This document shows positions 53,604 to 64,000 of a stretch of 64,000 bases of DNA, piece by piece. The stretch spans positions 5,562 to 69,561 of the forward strand of contig JAWKRR010000043.1 in the NCBI GenBank assembly GCA_041389525.1, read 5' to 3'. Within the stretch, counting starts at the first letter, position 1, and the number at the start of each line of letters is the position of its first letter. The notes beneath the pieces were generated by a model. The model worked only from the letters and a program-made list of their open reading frames with translations. It was not told the origin of the DNA and ran no database searches. Position numbers and translations under genes: made by a program. The stretch comes from JACKFB01 sp041389525 (GTDB lineage: Bacteria > Myxococcota_A > UBA9042 > PHBI01 > JACKFB01).

Positions 53604-53612
53604 GGTCGGGCA

Positions 53613-54119
53613 ATGGACGCATCCCCCATCGGAGACGAGGCCTTGGAGTCGCTGGCCGAGCGCATCTCGCGCCGCTTTCGGCTGGTGCGCGCCCGGGCGC
53701 CGAAGGAGGTCTCGCGCCGGGTGCAGGACCTGATGCAGGCGGTGCATTCGGCGGTGCACGGGGAGCCGGCCGCGAACGTGAGCGTGCGGATCGAGCTGAT
53801 GCGCGCGCTCGAGACGGTAGACGCTGAGCTGGCGGGGCGCAGCGCGTTCGAGGCGACGCTCTATCGCGACGGCCGCTTCGGGGTGATCCACGCCTACGAC
53901 CCGATTCGAATTCGCGAGAAGATCGATGACCAGCGCGTGCGGCAGCACCTGGAGCGCTACGAGGCACGGGCGCAGCGTGCCGAGGACCGCATGCGCTGGT
54001 TCTACGTGCGCGCTGGGCTCGAGGTCGACGCGAAGCGCGCGCCGCGGCCGTGGGAGGTACCCTACGAGGGTCTGCAGGAGACGTACGAGCTGCTCTGGGG
54101 CAGTGTGAAGTCGCACTGA
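53613..54119 (+). CDS. Conserved-looking cytoplasmic protein of unknown function
   Basis: The 168-residue protein is charged and mostly helical (LAERISRRFRLVRARAPKEVSRRVQDLMQAVHSAVHG, EKIDDQRVRQHLERYEARAQRAEDRMRWFYVRAGLEV), with a short beta segment (FEATLYRDGRFGVIHAYDPIRIRE). No family is recognised. It has no signal or membrane helix. It precedes the aldehyde dehydrogenase gene by 20 bases and is probably co-transcribed with it. Confidence 0.68.
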   Translation: MDASPIGDEALESLAERISRRFRLVRARAPKEVSRRVQDLMQAVHSAVHGEPAANVSVRIELMRALETVDAELAGRSAFEATLYRDGRFGVIHAYDPIRIREKIDDQRVRQHLERYEARAQRAEDRMRWFYVRAGLEVDAKRAPRPWEVPYEGLQETYELLWGSVKSH

Positions 54120-54139
54120 GGACGACGGAGAACGAGACG

Positions 54140-55708
54140 ATGCAACGAATCGAGAGCTTTCTGTGTGGCCGGTGGCAGTCGGGGAGCGGGCAGGGCGCGA
54201 CGCTGGTGAATCCGGCGACCGAGGAGGCCGTGGCGACCGCGAGCACCGAGGGGCTGGACCTGGCGGCGGCGCTCGAGCACGGGCGCGCGCTGGGCGGGCC
54301 GGCGTTGCGGGCGATGACCTTCGCCGAGCGCGGGGCGATGCTTGGCGCGCTGTCGGAGGCGGTCGTGGCGGCGCGGAACACGCTGCTGGACCTGTCGATG
54401 CTGAACAACGGATGCACGCGGTCGGACGCCAAGTTCGACGTCGACGGCGCGTCTTTTACCCTGGCGGCGTATGCCGAATTGGGGGCTCAGCTCGGCGAGC
54501 GCAGGTACCTCGTGGACGGCGAGGCCGTCGAGCTGGTGCGCTCGCGGAGGCTTGGAGGGCTGCACATCCGCGTGCCGCGCCCGGGCGTGGCGGTGCACAT
54601 CAACGCGTACAATTTCCCCGCGTGGGGGTTGTGCGAGAAGGCGGCGGTGGCGCTGCTGGCTGGGGTGCCCATCGTCACGAAGCCGGCGACCTCGACCGCG
54701 CTCACGGCGTACGCGCTGGCGCGGGCGTTGGTCGAGACGGGGGCGATGCCTGAGGGGGCCTTCAGCTTCCTCGCGGGGGCGGCGGGCGACCTGATCGACC
54801 ACCTGGGCTACGGCGACGTGCTGGCCTTCACCGGCTCGAGCCAGACGGGGCGGACGCTGCGCGGCGCGCGAAACCTCGTCGCGGCGAACGTGCCGGTCAA
54901 CGTCGAGGCGGACAGCGTCAACGCGGCCGTGCTGGGGCCGGATGTGGCACCCGGGGACCCGGCGTGGGACCTGATGGTGCGCGACGTCTTCCGCGACATC
55001 AGCCAGAAGACCGGCCAGAAGTGCACGGCGATCCGGCGCGTGATGGTGCCTGAGGTGCACGCGGCGGCGATGACCGAGGCCCTGGTGGAGGAGGCGGGGC
55101 GGCTGCGGATCGGCGACCCGCAGGCGGAGGGCGTGCGGATGGGGCCGCTGGTCTCGTCGCGGCAGCGCGATGATGTGCTGGCGGGGATCGGGCGCTTCTC
55201 CGAGCAGCTCGAGCGGGCGTGCGGTCAGGGGCGGCCCGCGGAGCTGGCTGGGATCTCGGGCGATCGCGGCTACTTCGTCGACGTCCACGTGTTCCGCGCC
55301 AAAGACAGCGCGGCCTCGCACTCCGCGGGCTGCGTGCACGACGAGGAGATCTTCGGGCCCGCGGCCACGGTGCTGCCCTACGACGGGACGGTGTCGCAGG
55401 CGGCGGCGCTGGTCGCTCGGGGGCGCGGCAGCTTGGTGACCTCGCTCTACAGCGAGGACCGGGATGTGTGCCGCGACTTCGTGCTGGAGGCCGCCGCGTG
55501 GAACGGGCGGGTCAACATCGGCAGCGCCAAGGTGGCGGAGGTGTCGCCTGGGCCGGGGACCGTGCTGCCGGAGCTCGTGCACGGCGGGCCGGGCCGGGCT
55601 GGCGGCGGCGAGGAGCTTGGCGGGCTGCGCGGGCTGGACTTCTACACGCAGCGGACCGCGGTGGAGGGTTATCGACCGCTGCTCGAGAAGCTCTTCGACG
55701 GGACCTGA
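54140..55708 (+). CDS. Aldehyde dehydrogenase of the PaaZ type, without the hydratase domain
   Basis: This 522-residue NAD(P)-dependent aldehyde dehydrogenase matches the N-terminal half of PaaZ, which oxidises the open-chain semialdehyde of phenylacetyl-CoA breakdown. Diagnostic stretches are ESFLCGRWQSGSGQGATLVN, VPRPGVAVHINAYNFPAWGL, VTKPATSTALTAYALARALV, AFTGSSQTG, NVEADSVNAAVLGPDV (catalytic Glu), GQKCTAIRRVMV (catalytic Cys295) and ELVHGGPGRAGGGEELGGLRG. The MaoC-type ring-opening hydratase half of PaaZ is absent and no other paa gene is nearby. It may therefore act on a different aldehyde or rely on a separate hydratase. The last 40 bases overlap the opposing gene. Confidence 0.88.
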   Translation: MQRIESFLCGRWQSGSGQGATLVNPATEEAVATASTEGLDLAAALEHGRALGGPALRAMTFAERGAMLGALSEAVVAARNTLLDLSMLNNGCTRSDAKFDVDGASFTLAAYAELGAQLGERRYLVDGEAVELVRSRRLGGLHIRVPRPGVAVHINAYNFPAWGLCEKAAVALLAGVPIVTKPATSTALTAYALARALVETGAMPEGAFSFLAGAAGDLIDHLGYGDVLAFTGSSQTGRTLRGARNLVAANVPVNVEADSVNAAVLGPDVAPGDPAWDLMVRDVFRDISQKTGQKCTAIRRVMVPEVHAAAMTEALVEEAGRLRIGDPQAEGVRMGPLVSSRQRDDVLAGIGRFSEQLERACGQGRPAELAGISGDRGYFVDVHVFRAKDSAASHSAGCVHDEEIFGPAATVLPYDGTVSQAAALVARGRGSLVTSLYSEDRDVCRDFVLEAAAWNGRVNIGSAKVAEVSPGPGTVLPELVHGGPGRAGGGEELGGLRGLDFYTQRTAVEGYRPLLEKLFDGT

Positions 55709-56076
55709 TCGTCGGGGCGGATGAGCTCGTAGGCCCCGCGGCGCTCGAGGACGAGGCCCTCGTTGGCCAACACGCCGCGCCAGAGGAGCTCGAGCTCGCG
55801 CGCCGACACGCGCGCCGAGGCCACCGCGGTGACGGTGCGGTCGCCGAGGGTAGGCGGCGTGAAGATGAACGCGCGGCCCAGGGCGCAGCTGACCAAGCGG
55901 GTCAGGGTGCGGAGCGGGACCTCGCGGAAGTCCACGTCGAAGCGCTCGTCAGGGCTGGCCGGGGCGCAGGGCCGTGCGGCGGGCTTGGCGTCGTCGGCCG
56001 CGCGAGACTCGAGGCCCGAGAACGCGCCAACCAGCAGCGTCGCCGCCACCGCGATGCCAATGCTCCTTCGCGTCAC
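55669..56076 (-). CDS. Small exported protein resembling a lone secretin N-domain
   Basis: The 135-residue product starts at GTG and has a signal peptide (IGIAVAATLLVGAFSGLESRA). It then has one domain of about 85 residues whose pattern resembles the N0/N1 modules of secretins such as GspD and PilQ (STN-like): FDVDFREVPLRTLTRLVSCALGRAFIFTPPTLGDRTVTAVASARVSARELELLWRGVLANEGLVLERRGAYELIRPDD, given here only as overall order: DFREVPL, TRLVSCALG, FIFTPP, VLANEGLVLERRG. No pore domain follows, so it cannot itself be a secretin. It may be a periplasmic accessory or plug. It overlaps the end of the aldehyde dehydrogenase gene by 40 bases. Confidence 0.65.
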   Translation of the reverse strand: MTRRSIGIAVAATLLVGAFSGLESRAADDAKPAARPCAPASPDERFDVDFREVPLRTLTRLVSCALGRAFIFTPPTLGDRTVTAVASARVSARELELLWRGVLANEGLVLERRGAYELIRPDDQVPSKSFSSSGR

Positions 56077-56167
56077 GTTCGGCCCCCTGCTATCCTGCGA
56101 ACGCCCCGATGGGCGCTGGACAGCCGCTGCTACATAGCGTGCCGGCGCCTCCGACCCAAGGATCGAG

Positions 56168-59912
<3,745 letters not shown>

Positions 59913-59938
<26 letters not shown>

Positions 59939-60443
59939 TGTCTTTGACGCGGTCGACCAGCTCCGCCTCGACGGTGAGGGTGAGCAACTCGAGGCCGTCA
60001 GAGCCCTCACCGGCGGGCACCAGCGCCTGAATCAGCTCGGGGAGACTGCGCTCCAGCGGCGTCGGCAGGCGCTCCATCCCGAAGAGGCCGCAGGTGATGC
60101 GGCTCGCCCCGAGGCCCAGCCCGGCCGCCATCCCGTCGCGCGCCACCAGGCACGCGCGGTCGGTGCGGTGCTGGGCTCGCGGCCCCAACCCCAGCAGCAT
60201 CAGCTTGGGGTGGCTCAGCCGGCCCCGCGTCGGGTAGAGCACGCGCTCGCCCGGGTAGCCGGTGATGAACCCGTCGAGAAACCAGCGGCTGAGCGCGCCG
60301 CACAGCCGCCAGTCCGCCAAGCCGGCGAGGCCCGGCAGCGGCCGCTCGTCGCTGAACACCGTCAGGATCAGCAGGTCGCCCGGGCAGTCGTCGAGGCGCC
60401 GCATGTCCGCAAGCTCAACGTCGATGCGGGCGCGCCGGCTCAC
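59913..60443 (-). CDS. Stand-alone leucyl aminopeptidase N-terminal (M17_N, macro-like) domain protein
   Basis: The 176-residue protein resembles only the non-catalytic N-terminal domain of cytosol aminopeptidases (PepA): DDCPGDLLILTVFSDERPLPG, GLADWRLCGALSRWF, GERVLYPTRGRLSHPKLMLLGLGPR, and AGLGLGASRITCGLFGMERLPTPLE. The metal-binding peptidase domain is missing. In PepA this domain contributes to hexamer assembly and, in Escherichia coli, DNA binding, so a regulatory or binding role is possible. It is the last gene of the riboflavin operon and overlaps nusB by ATGA. Confidence 0.72.
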
Positions 60444-60889
60444 GGCTGCGGAAGGGACGCGATTCGGTCGAGGATGCCGTTGATGAAGGCGCCCGAGTCC
60501 CGCGATCCGTAGCGCTTGGCGATCTCGACCGCCTCGTTCAACGTCACCTTGGGCGGGATCTCCTGCATGTAGCGCAGCTCGAAGGTCGCCATCCGCAGGA
60601 TGTTTCGGTCGACCAGCGCCATCCGGTTCACTTTCCAGTTCGTCGAGTACTGCCCGAGCAGCTCGTCGATGCCGTCGCGATGTTCCAGGACGCCGCGCAC
60701 GAGGCCCTCGGCGAACTGCTGCACCTCGTCATTGCCTCGAACCTGCAGGCCGATATCCTCGTCGTCGCTCGGCGGCTCGGCCGCGCGGCCGCGCATGTCT
60801 TCAAGCGCCTCGTCGAGTGAGCGGTTGCCGAACTCGAAAGCATAGAGCGTCTGTAGCGCCAGCTCGCGCGCCCGTCGTCGATTCCCCAC
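60440..60889 (-). CDS. nusB: Transcription antitermination factor NusB
   Basis: NusB binds the boxA sequence of rRNA leaders together with S10 and suppresses premature termination. The 149-residue all-helical protein has the family motifs NRRRARELALQTLYAFEFGN, FAEGLVRGVLEHRDGIDELL, WKVNRMALVDRNILRMATFELRYM and VTLNEAVEIAKRYGSRDSGAFINGILDRI. It follows ribH by six bases, a gene order widespread in bacteria, and overlaps the M17_N gene (ATGA). Confidence 0.95.
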   Translation of the reverse strand: MGNRRRARELALQTLYAFEFGNRSLDEALEDMRGRAAEPPSDDEDIGLQVRGNDEVQQFAEGLVRGVLEHRDGIDELLGQYSTNWKVNRMALVDRNILRMATFELRYMQEIPPKVTLNEAVEIAKRYGSRDSGAFINGILDRIASLPQP

Positions 60890-60895
60890 GCCGCC

Positions 60896-61363
60896 TCACC
60901 CGTCCATTGCGCTGAGAAGATTGACCATCTCGATGGCCGTCGTCGCAGCTTCAAAACCCTTGTTTCCGGCCTTCGTGCCAGCGCGCTCGACGGCCTGCTC
61001 GATGGTGTCCGTCGTCAGCACGCCGAAGCCGACGGGAACACCGCTGGCCATGCTCGCCTGAGCGATCCCCTTGGAGACCTCCCCCGCGACGTAGTCGAAG
61101 TGCGGCGTGGACCCACGGATGACGCATCCCAGGGCGACCACGGCGTCCACCTTGCCGCTCTGACACAGCCGCTGCACGACCAGTGGCACCTCGAAGGCGC
61201 CGGGCACCCGCACGAGGGTGACATCGTCGTCCGAGGCCCCGTGGCGCCGAAGCGCGTCCAGCGCACCCTCGAGCAGCCGCTCGGTGATGAAGCTGTTCCA
61301 GCGGGTCACCACCACGCCAAAGCGCTGGCCCGTCGCGTCGAGTTTGCCTTCCACAGTGCGCAT
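60896..61363 (-). CDS. ribH: 6,7-dimethyl-8-ribityllumazine synthase
   Basis: Lumazine synthase condenses 5-amino-6-ribitylaminouracil with dihydroxybutanone phosphate, the step before riboflavin synthase. The 155-residue length and motifs fit: RFGVVVTRWNSFITERLLEGA, LVRVPGAFEVPLVVQRL, DAVVALGCVIRGSTPHFDYVAGEVSKGI (His and substrate loop), PVGFGVLTTDTIEQAVERAG and KAGNKGFEAATTAIEM. GGGAGG is eight bases upstream of the ATG. A hairpin lies between it and the lipoprotein gene upstream, so its level may differ from that of ribE. Confidence 0.95.
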   Translation of the reverse strand: MRTVEGKLDATGQRFGVVVTRWNSFITERLLEGALDALRRHGASDDDVTLVRVPGAFEVPLVVQRLCQSGKVDAVVALGCVIRGSTPHFDYVAGEVSKGIAQASMASGVPVGFGVLTTDTIEQAVERAGTKAGNKGFEAATTAIEMVNLLSAMDG

Positions 61364-61379
61364 GGCTCATCCCTCCCGG

Positions 61380-61410
61380 GGGCGCCGGCTCATACCACAG
61401 CCGGCCGCCC
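61380..61410 (-). promoter_or_regulatory. Intercistronic hairpin before ribH
   Basis: AGCCGG and CCGGCT form the core of a stem that extends through one bulged base to GGGCG/CCGCCC, with an 8-base loop. It lies seven bases upstream of the ribH ribosome site in the 74-base gap after the lipoprotein gene. It could attenuate or protect the downstream message. It is not the FMN riboswitch. Confidence 0.4.
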
Positions 61411-61437
61411 GTATCATGTCCGATCGCCCCACACTCG

Positions 61438-63081
61438 TCAGGGGGTGAAGACGAATTCCGACAGCCCGCTGGTCTTCGTCTGAAGCTGCGGGCTGTTCAT
61501 CAGGCACTCCTCGCCCTCGGCGTTCATGTAGGGCGCGGCGTGTACCAGCCCCCGAAAACGCACGTGCCAGGTGCCGTCCTTGTCGTTGAGCTCCGTCTCG
61601 ACAATCACGCCCTCGCCGAACGCGTGGAAGTCCTGGAACTGCGGGTTGAAGGTCCCCCAGACCTCGAGGAGCACGCGGTCGCCCTCGGCGAACCCGGTCA
61701 CGCTGCCGCGGTAGTTCGTGTCGATGGGGTACGTGCGCGACTCACTGAGTTTGCGCCCCGTGAAGTGCAGGCCGTCGAAGGTGACGTCGGCGAAGGGCTG
61801 GGCGTCCGGCGCGTTCACCGCGTCCTTCTTCTGCTGGCCGGGCAGTCCGCAGCGAGGCACGGCGGTGATCGGCGTGATGAGGCGCGTGTTCGACGGCGTG
61901 AACGGGCGCGTCGCCAAGACATCCTCACCCGTCCCCGTCCACCGCCGCGTCGCGGACGACGGGTTGGAGACCAGCCGGGTTCCCGCCGGCAGGGCGCCGT
62001 TGGCGGCCTCGATCGCGTCGGCCACCGTGGCGTCGCCGCTGAGGAAGAGGTCGAAGAACTTCGTCGCCGCCGAGAGGATCTGGTCCACGCTGACCGGGCC
62101 CTCGACGCCGATGAGGATCCTGTCGTCGTAGTCCAGCTTCGACCAGACCGTCCCGGGCCCAGGCTGGTTCGGCGAGCCGTCGCCGTTGCTGTTGGACGCG
62201 GCCAAGAAGATCAGCCCAGGGCCCGCGCCGACGTTCCCGGCCCGGGCAGCCGCGATGGCGTCGCGGTCCATCATCGTCTCGCCGTAGCCCCCGCGATTCA
62301 CCGTGAGGCCGACGGTCGCCGACTCGCGCCAGCCGTCCTTCTTCTCCTGGCGCACCGCCTGGGTGAGCCAGAGCACCGCGTCCAGCCCGTCGAGCCCCTC
62401 GAAGGCCTCCACGACGTCCTGCTCGCGCGCGTAGTCGATGGACTCCACCTCGTCGAACAGACCCGAGCCCTTCACCGACGTCGTCACAGCGCTGGTCCGC
62501 GTGCTGTGGAGCGCGCCGAAGGTGTTCAGCGCGACGAAGCGCCGCGCCGCGAAGTCCACGACCGGCAGCGCGGCCTTGTCCAGGATGATCCAAGACTGCG
62601 TCAGCGCGCTGCTCACCGTCGTAATCCCCGAGAGATCCTGCCCGACGAGGTCCTTGAGCAGGGGCGGTTGACCGACGCTGACCGGCGTCGCGCCGCTCTG
62701 ATCGACGTGCTCCCACTTCGCCTGCCCACCGTCGAGGCTCTGCAGCGCCGACGTGCAGCCGGCCTTCGAACACGCGCGCACGGCCGTCCGCGTCGCCCCC
62801 TTTGAGTCGACGCCCTCGGCCCAGACCACGTCGACGCCGTCGCTGTCCGTCACGACCCCCGCGCTGCTCAGGGTCAGAGTCGCAGCCAGCTCGGCGAGCT
62901 CCGCGTCCGCCGCCGCCAGCGCCGCGAACTCCTCGAGCGAGATGCGCTGCTGCTTGGTGATGGTCGCGTTCGATCCCCCGGGGCCGGGCTTGCCCGTCCC
63001 GCCCTCGTCCTCTCCGCCGCAGGCGAACCCTACCGCGAGCACGAGCGACAGGGCCGCGATCTTGAGGGCTTCGCGCATCAT
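61438..63081 (-). CDS. Lipoprotein inserted in the riboflavin operon
   Basis: The 547-residue product has a lipoprotein signal (LKIAALSLVLAVGFAC), a Gly/Glu linker and a long mature part. The middle portion (about 200-370) has alpha/beta character with FEGLDGLDAVLWLTQAVRQE, WRESATVGLTVNRGGYGETM and PGLIFLAASNSNGDG, which recalls caspase-fold or sugar-binding proteins without a clear catalytic motif. The C-terminus is beta-rich with a Cys pair. I do not recognise the family. The start overlaps the ribE stop (ATGA), so it is translated from the rib message, in the place where ribBA is often found. Why a lipoprotein sits there is not evident. Confidence 0.72.
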   Translation of the reverse strand: MMREALKIAALSLVLAVGFACGGEDEGGTGKPGPGGSNATITKQQRISLEEFAALAAADAELAELAATLTLSSAGVVTDSDGVDVVWAEGVDSKGATRTAVRACSKAGCTSALQSLDGGQAKWEHVDQSGATPVSVGQPPLLKDLVGQDLSGITTVSSALTQSWIILDKAALPVVDFAARRFVALNTFGALHSTRTSAVTTSVKGSGLFDEVESIDYAREQDVVEAFEGLDGLDAVLWLTQAVRQEKKDGWRESATVGLTVNRGGYGETMMDRDAIAAARAGNVGAGPGLIFLAASNSNGDGSPNQPGPGTVWSKLDYDDRILIGVEGPVSVDQILSAATKFFDLFLSGDATVADAIEAANGALPAGTRLVSNPSSATRRWTGTGEDVLATRPFTPSNTRLITPITAVPRCGLPGQQKKDAVNAPDAQPFADVTFDGLHFTGRKLSESRTYPIDTNYRGSVTGFAEGDRVLLEVWGTFNPQFQDFHAFGEGVIVETELNDKDGTWHVRFRGLVHAAPYMNAEGEECLMNSPQLQTKTSGLSEFVFTP

Positions 63082-63725
63082 AGGAATCCCGCCTTGCCCA
63101 GGGTCTCGAGGTCCAGGCCAGCCGACCCCACGCCAGCGCTCCGTTCCAGGCTGCGGCGAACATACTTGCCGATCATGTCGGTTTCAACGTTCACCGAGGC
63201 GCCCACGGCCTTGCGGGTCAAGGTCGTGCGGCTCGCCGTGTGCGGGACGATCGCCGCGCTCACCGCCGCGCCTCGCAGGGTCGCGACGGTCAGGCTCACC
63301 CCGTCGATGGCGATCGAGCCCTTCTCCACGACGGTAGCCAGCAGCTCGTCGGGCAGCTCCCACGTCACCTCGTAGCCATCCCCCACCGCCGCCACGCCGG
63401 TGACCTTCCCCACCGCGTCCACGTGCCCCTGCACGAGGTGACCGCCCAGCCGATCGCCAAGCCGCAGCGCGCGCTCGAGGTGCACGACCTGGCCCGGGCG
63501 CGCGGCAGCGAAGGCCGTGCGCTTCAGCGTCTCCTCGCTGAGATCCGCCGAGAAGCGGCCCGCCGCCATCGCCACCACGGTCAGGCAAGCGCCGTCCACC
63601 GCGATGCTGTCGCCGAGCTGCACTTCAGAGAGCGGGAGCGCGGTCTTGAGCGTGAGCCGCGCGCCGCGATCGCGCGGGACCATAGCCTCGATTTGGCCGA
63701 GATCTTCGACGAGTCCGGTGAACAC
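63078..63725 (-). CDS. ribE: Riboflavin synthase alpha chain
   Basis: The enzyme dismutates two lumazine molecules to riboflavin. The 215-residue protein has the MFTGLVEDLGQIE start and the two-fold lumazine-binding repeat. Repeat 1 has GDSIAVDGACLTVV and FSADLSEETLKRT; repeat 2 has GSIAIDGVSLTVA and VSAAIVPHTASRTTLT, with GGHLVQGHVDAVGKV between them. All substrate-contact segments are present. It lies 12 bases after ribD and overlaps the inserted lipoprotein gene, so it belongs to one minus-strand operon. Confidence 0.95.
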   Translation of the reverse strand: MFTGLVEDLGQIEAMVPRDRGARLTLKTALPLSEVQLGDSIAVDGACLTVVAMAAGRFSADLSEETLKRTAFAAARPGQVVHLERALRLGDRLGGHLVQGHVDAVGKVTGVAAVGDGYEVTWELPDELLATVVEKGSIAIDGVSLTVATLRGAAVSAAIVPHTASRTTLTRKAVGASVNVETDMIGKYVRRSLERSAGVGSAGLDLETLGKAGFL

Positions 63726-63737
63726 AGCAGCCCCCTG

Positions 63738-64000
63738 TTAAGCGCCAGCGCGCGTCGCGCCCCGAATCACGTCGATGCGGACGTCGTCGCCTACCCGCGA
63801 GACGCTGTCGATCTCAAACCCCGGCGCGTCGGCCATGGCCAGCAGCCCGAGCGGGCCCACGGCGGCGATCCCGTCGGAACCGACGACCCGCGGCGCCACG
63901 TAGAGGCGCAGCCGATCGACTCGCCCCGCCTTCACCAGCGCGGCCGCGAGCCCGCCGCCGCCTTCGACCATGAGCGAGGTCACAGGCCGCGGCTGCGCTG
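63738..64000 (-). CDS. ribD: Riboflavin biosynthesis protein RibD, C-terminal fragment (gene enters from outside the window)
   Basis: The open frame runs from the window edge to a TAA and gives the last 87 residues of RibD, the bifunctional deaminase/reductase. Visible are RPVTSLMVEGGGGLAAALVKAGRVDRLRLYVAPRVVGSDG, the conserved end of the reductase (HTP reductase) domain, and a final strand VGDDVRIDVI. The deaminase half and any FMN riboswitch lie beyond the window. It is the first visible gene of the rib operon. Confidence 0.88.
   Translation of the reverse strand, partial: AQPRPVTSLMVEGGGGLAAALVKAGRVDRLRLYVAPRVVGSDGIAAVGPLGLLAMADAPGFEIDSVSRVGDDVRIDVIRGATRAGA

Overview
The window is high-GC DNA with dense bacterial gene packing and very short intergenic gaps. 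The gene content points to a Myxococcota-like (former deltaproteobacterial) organism. It has many lipoproteins with Cys-rich and MopE-type repeats, HEAT-repeat lipoproteins, secreted von Willebrand A, kelch and propeller proteins, PilT-type ATPases, an IgGFc-binding-type protein, a choice-of-anchor L protein, and a sigma-54 promoter. I cannot assign a genus. I saw no rRNA, tRNA, insertion sequence, prophage or CRISPR array.

Layout. 0-4.3 kb: the 5' part of a carbamate kinase gene, a two-gene operon ending in a good intrinsic terminator, then a GH18 glycosidase and a PEGA-like secreted protein transcribed toward each other. The facing 3' ends of that pair are broken by several small indels. 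4.3-13.8 kb: a small secreted protein, a HEAT lipoprotein, then a three-gene overlapping operon (secreted vWA protein, VIT+vWA protein, beta-propeller protein) behind a near-consensus sigma-54 promoter, faced by a MopE-repeat lipoprotein and pgsA. 13.9-23.6 kb: a lipoprotein alpha/beta hydrolase, two more lipoproteins (one a degenerate transglutaminase-like protein), an ATP-grasp ligase, an ABC exporter, a DUF483-like protein and a Dus tRNA-dihydrouridine synthase.

23.7-30.5 kb: a tightly coupled operon encoding a HEAT-PilT fusion ATPase, a second PilT-like ATPase with altered motifs, a double MlaF-like ABC ATPase and a polytopic membrane protein. 30.6-37.7 kb: two Hsp20 chaperones, a radical SAM protein, an Lgt-family protein, a DAO-type oxidoreductase, an SRPBCC protein, a zinc-ribbon protein and a Cys-rich lipoprotein. 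37.9-40.5 kb: two adjacent NAD-isocitrate dehydrogenase-type paralogues and a DUF507 protein. 40.6-48.6 kb: a small lipoprotein, an IgGFc-binding-type lipoprotein overlapping a MopE/choice-of-anchor L lipoprotein, a Tat-exported PQQ-type propeller and a long-chain acyl-CoA synthetase.

48.8-64 kb: a TPR protein, a TrpB/truncated haemoglobin/DOMON-like operon, a PAS histidine kinase, a PaaZ-type aldehyde dehydrogenase, a lone secretin-type N-domain protein, a 1256-residue MopE+kelch lipoprotein, and a minus-strand riboflavin operon running ribD-ribE-lipoprotein-ribH-nusB-M17_N.

Most of the window serves the cell envelope and surface: at least twelve predicted lipoproteins plus the Lgt-family enzyme that would lipidate them. 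Several genes appear to be leaderless, with a TAnnnT -10 element 6-9 bases before the start codon. Convergent gene pairs are separated either by strong bidirectional hairpins or by direct 3' overlaps. The best candidates for new biology are the sigma-54-driven vWA/VIT/propeller operon and the HEAT-PilT / PilT / MlaF-MlaF / membrane-protein operon.
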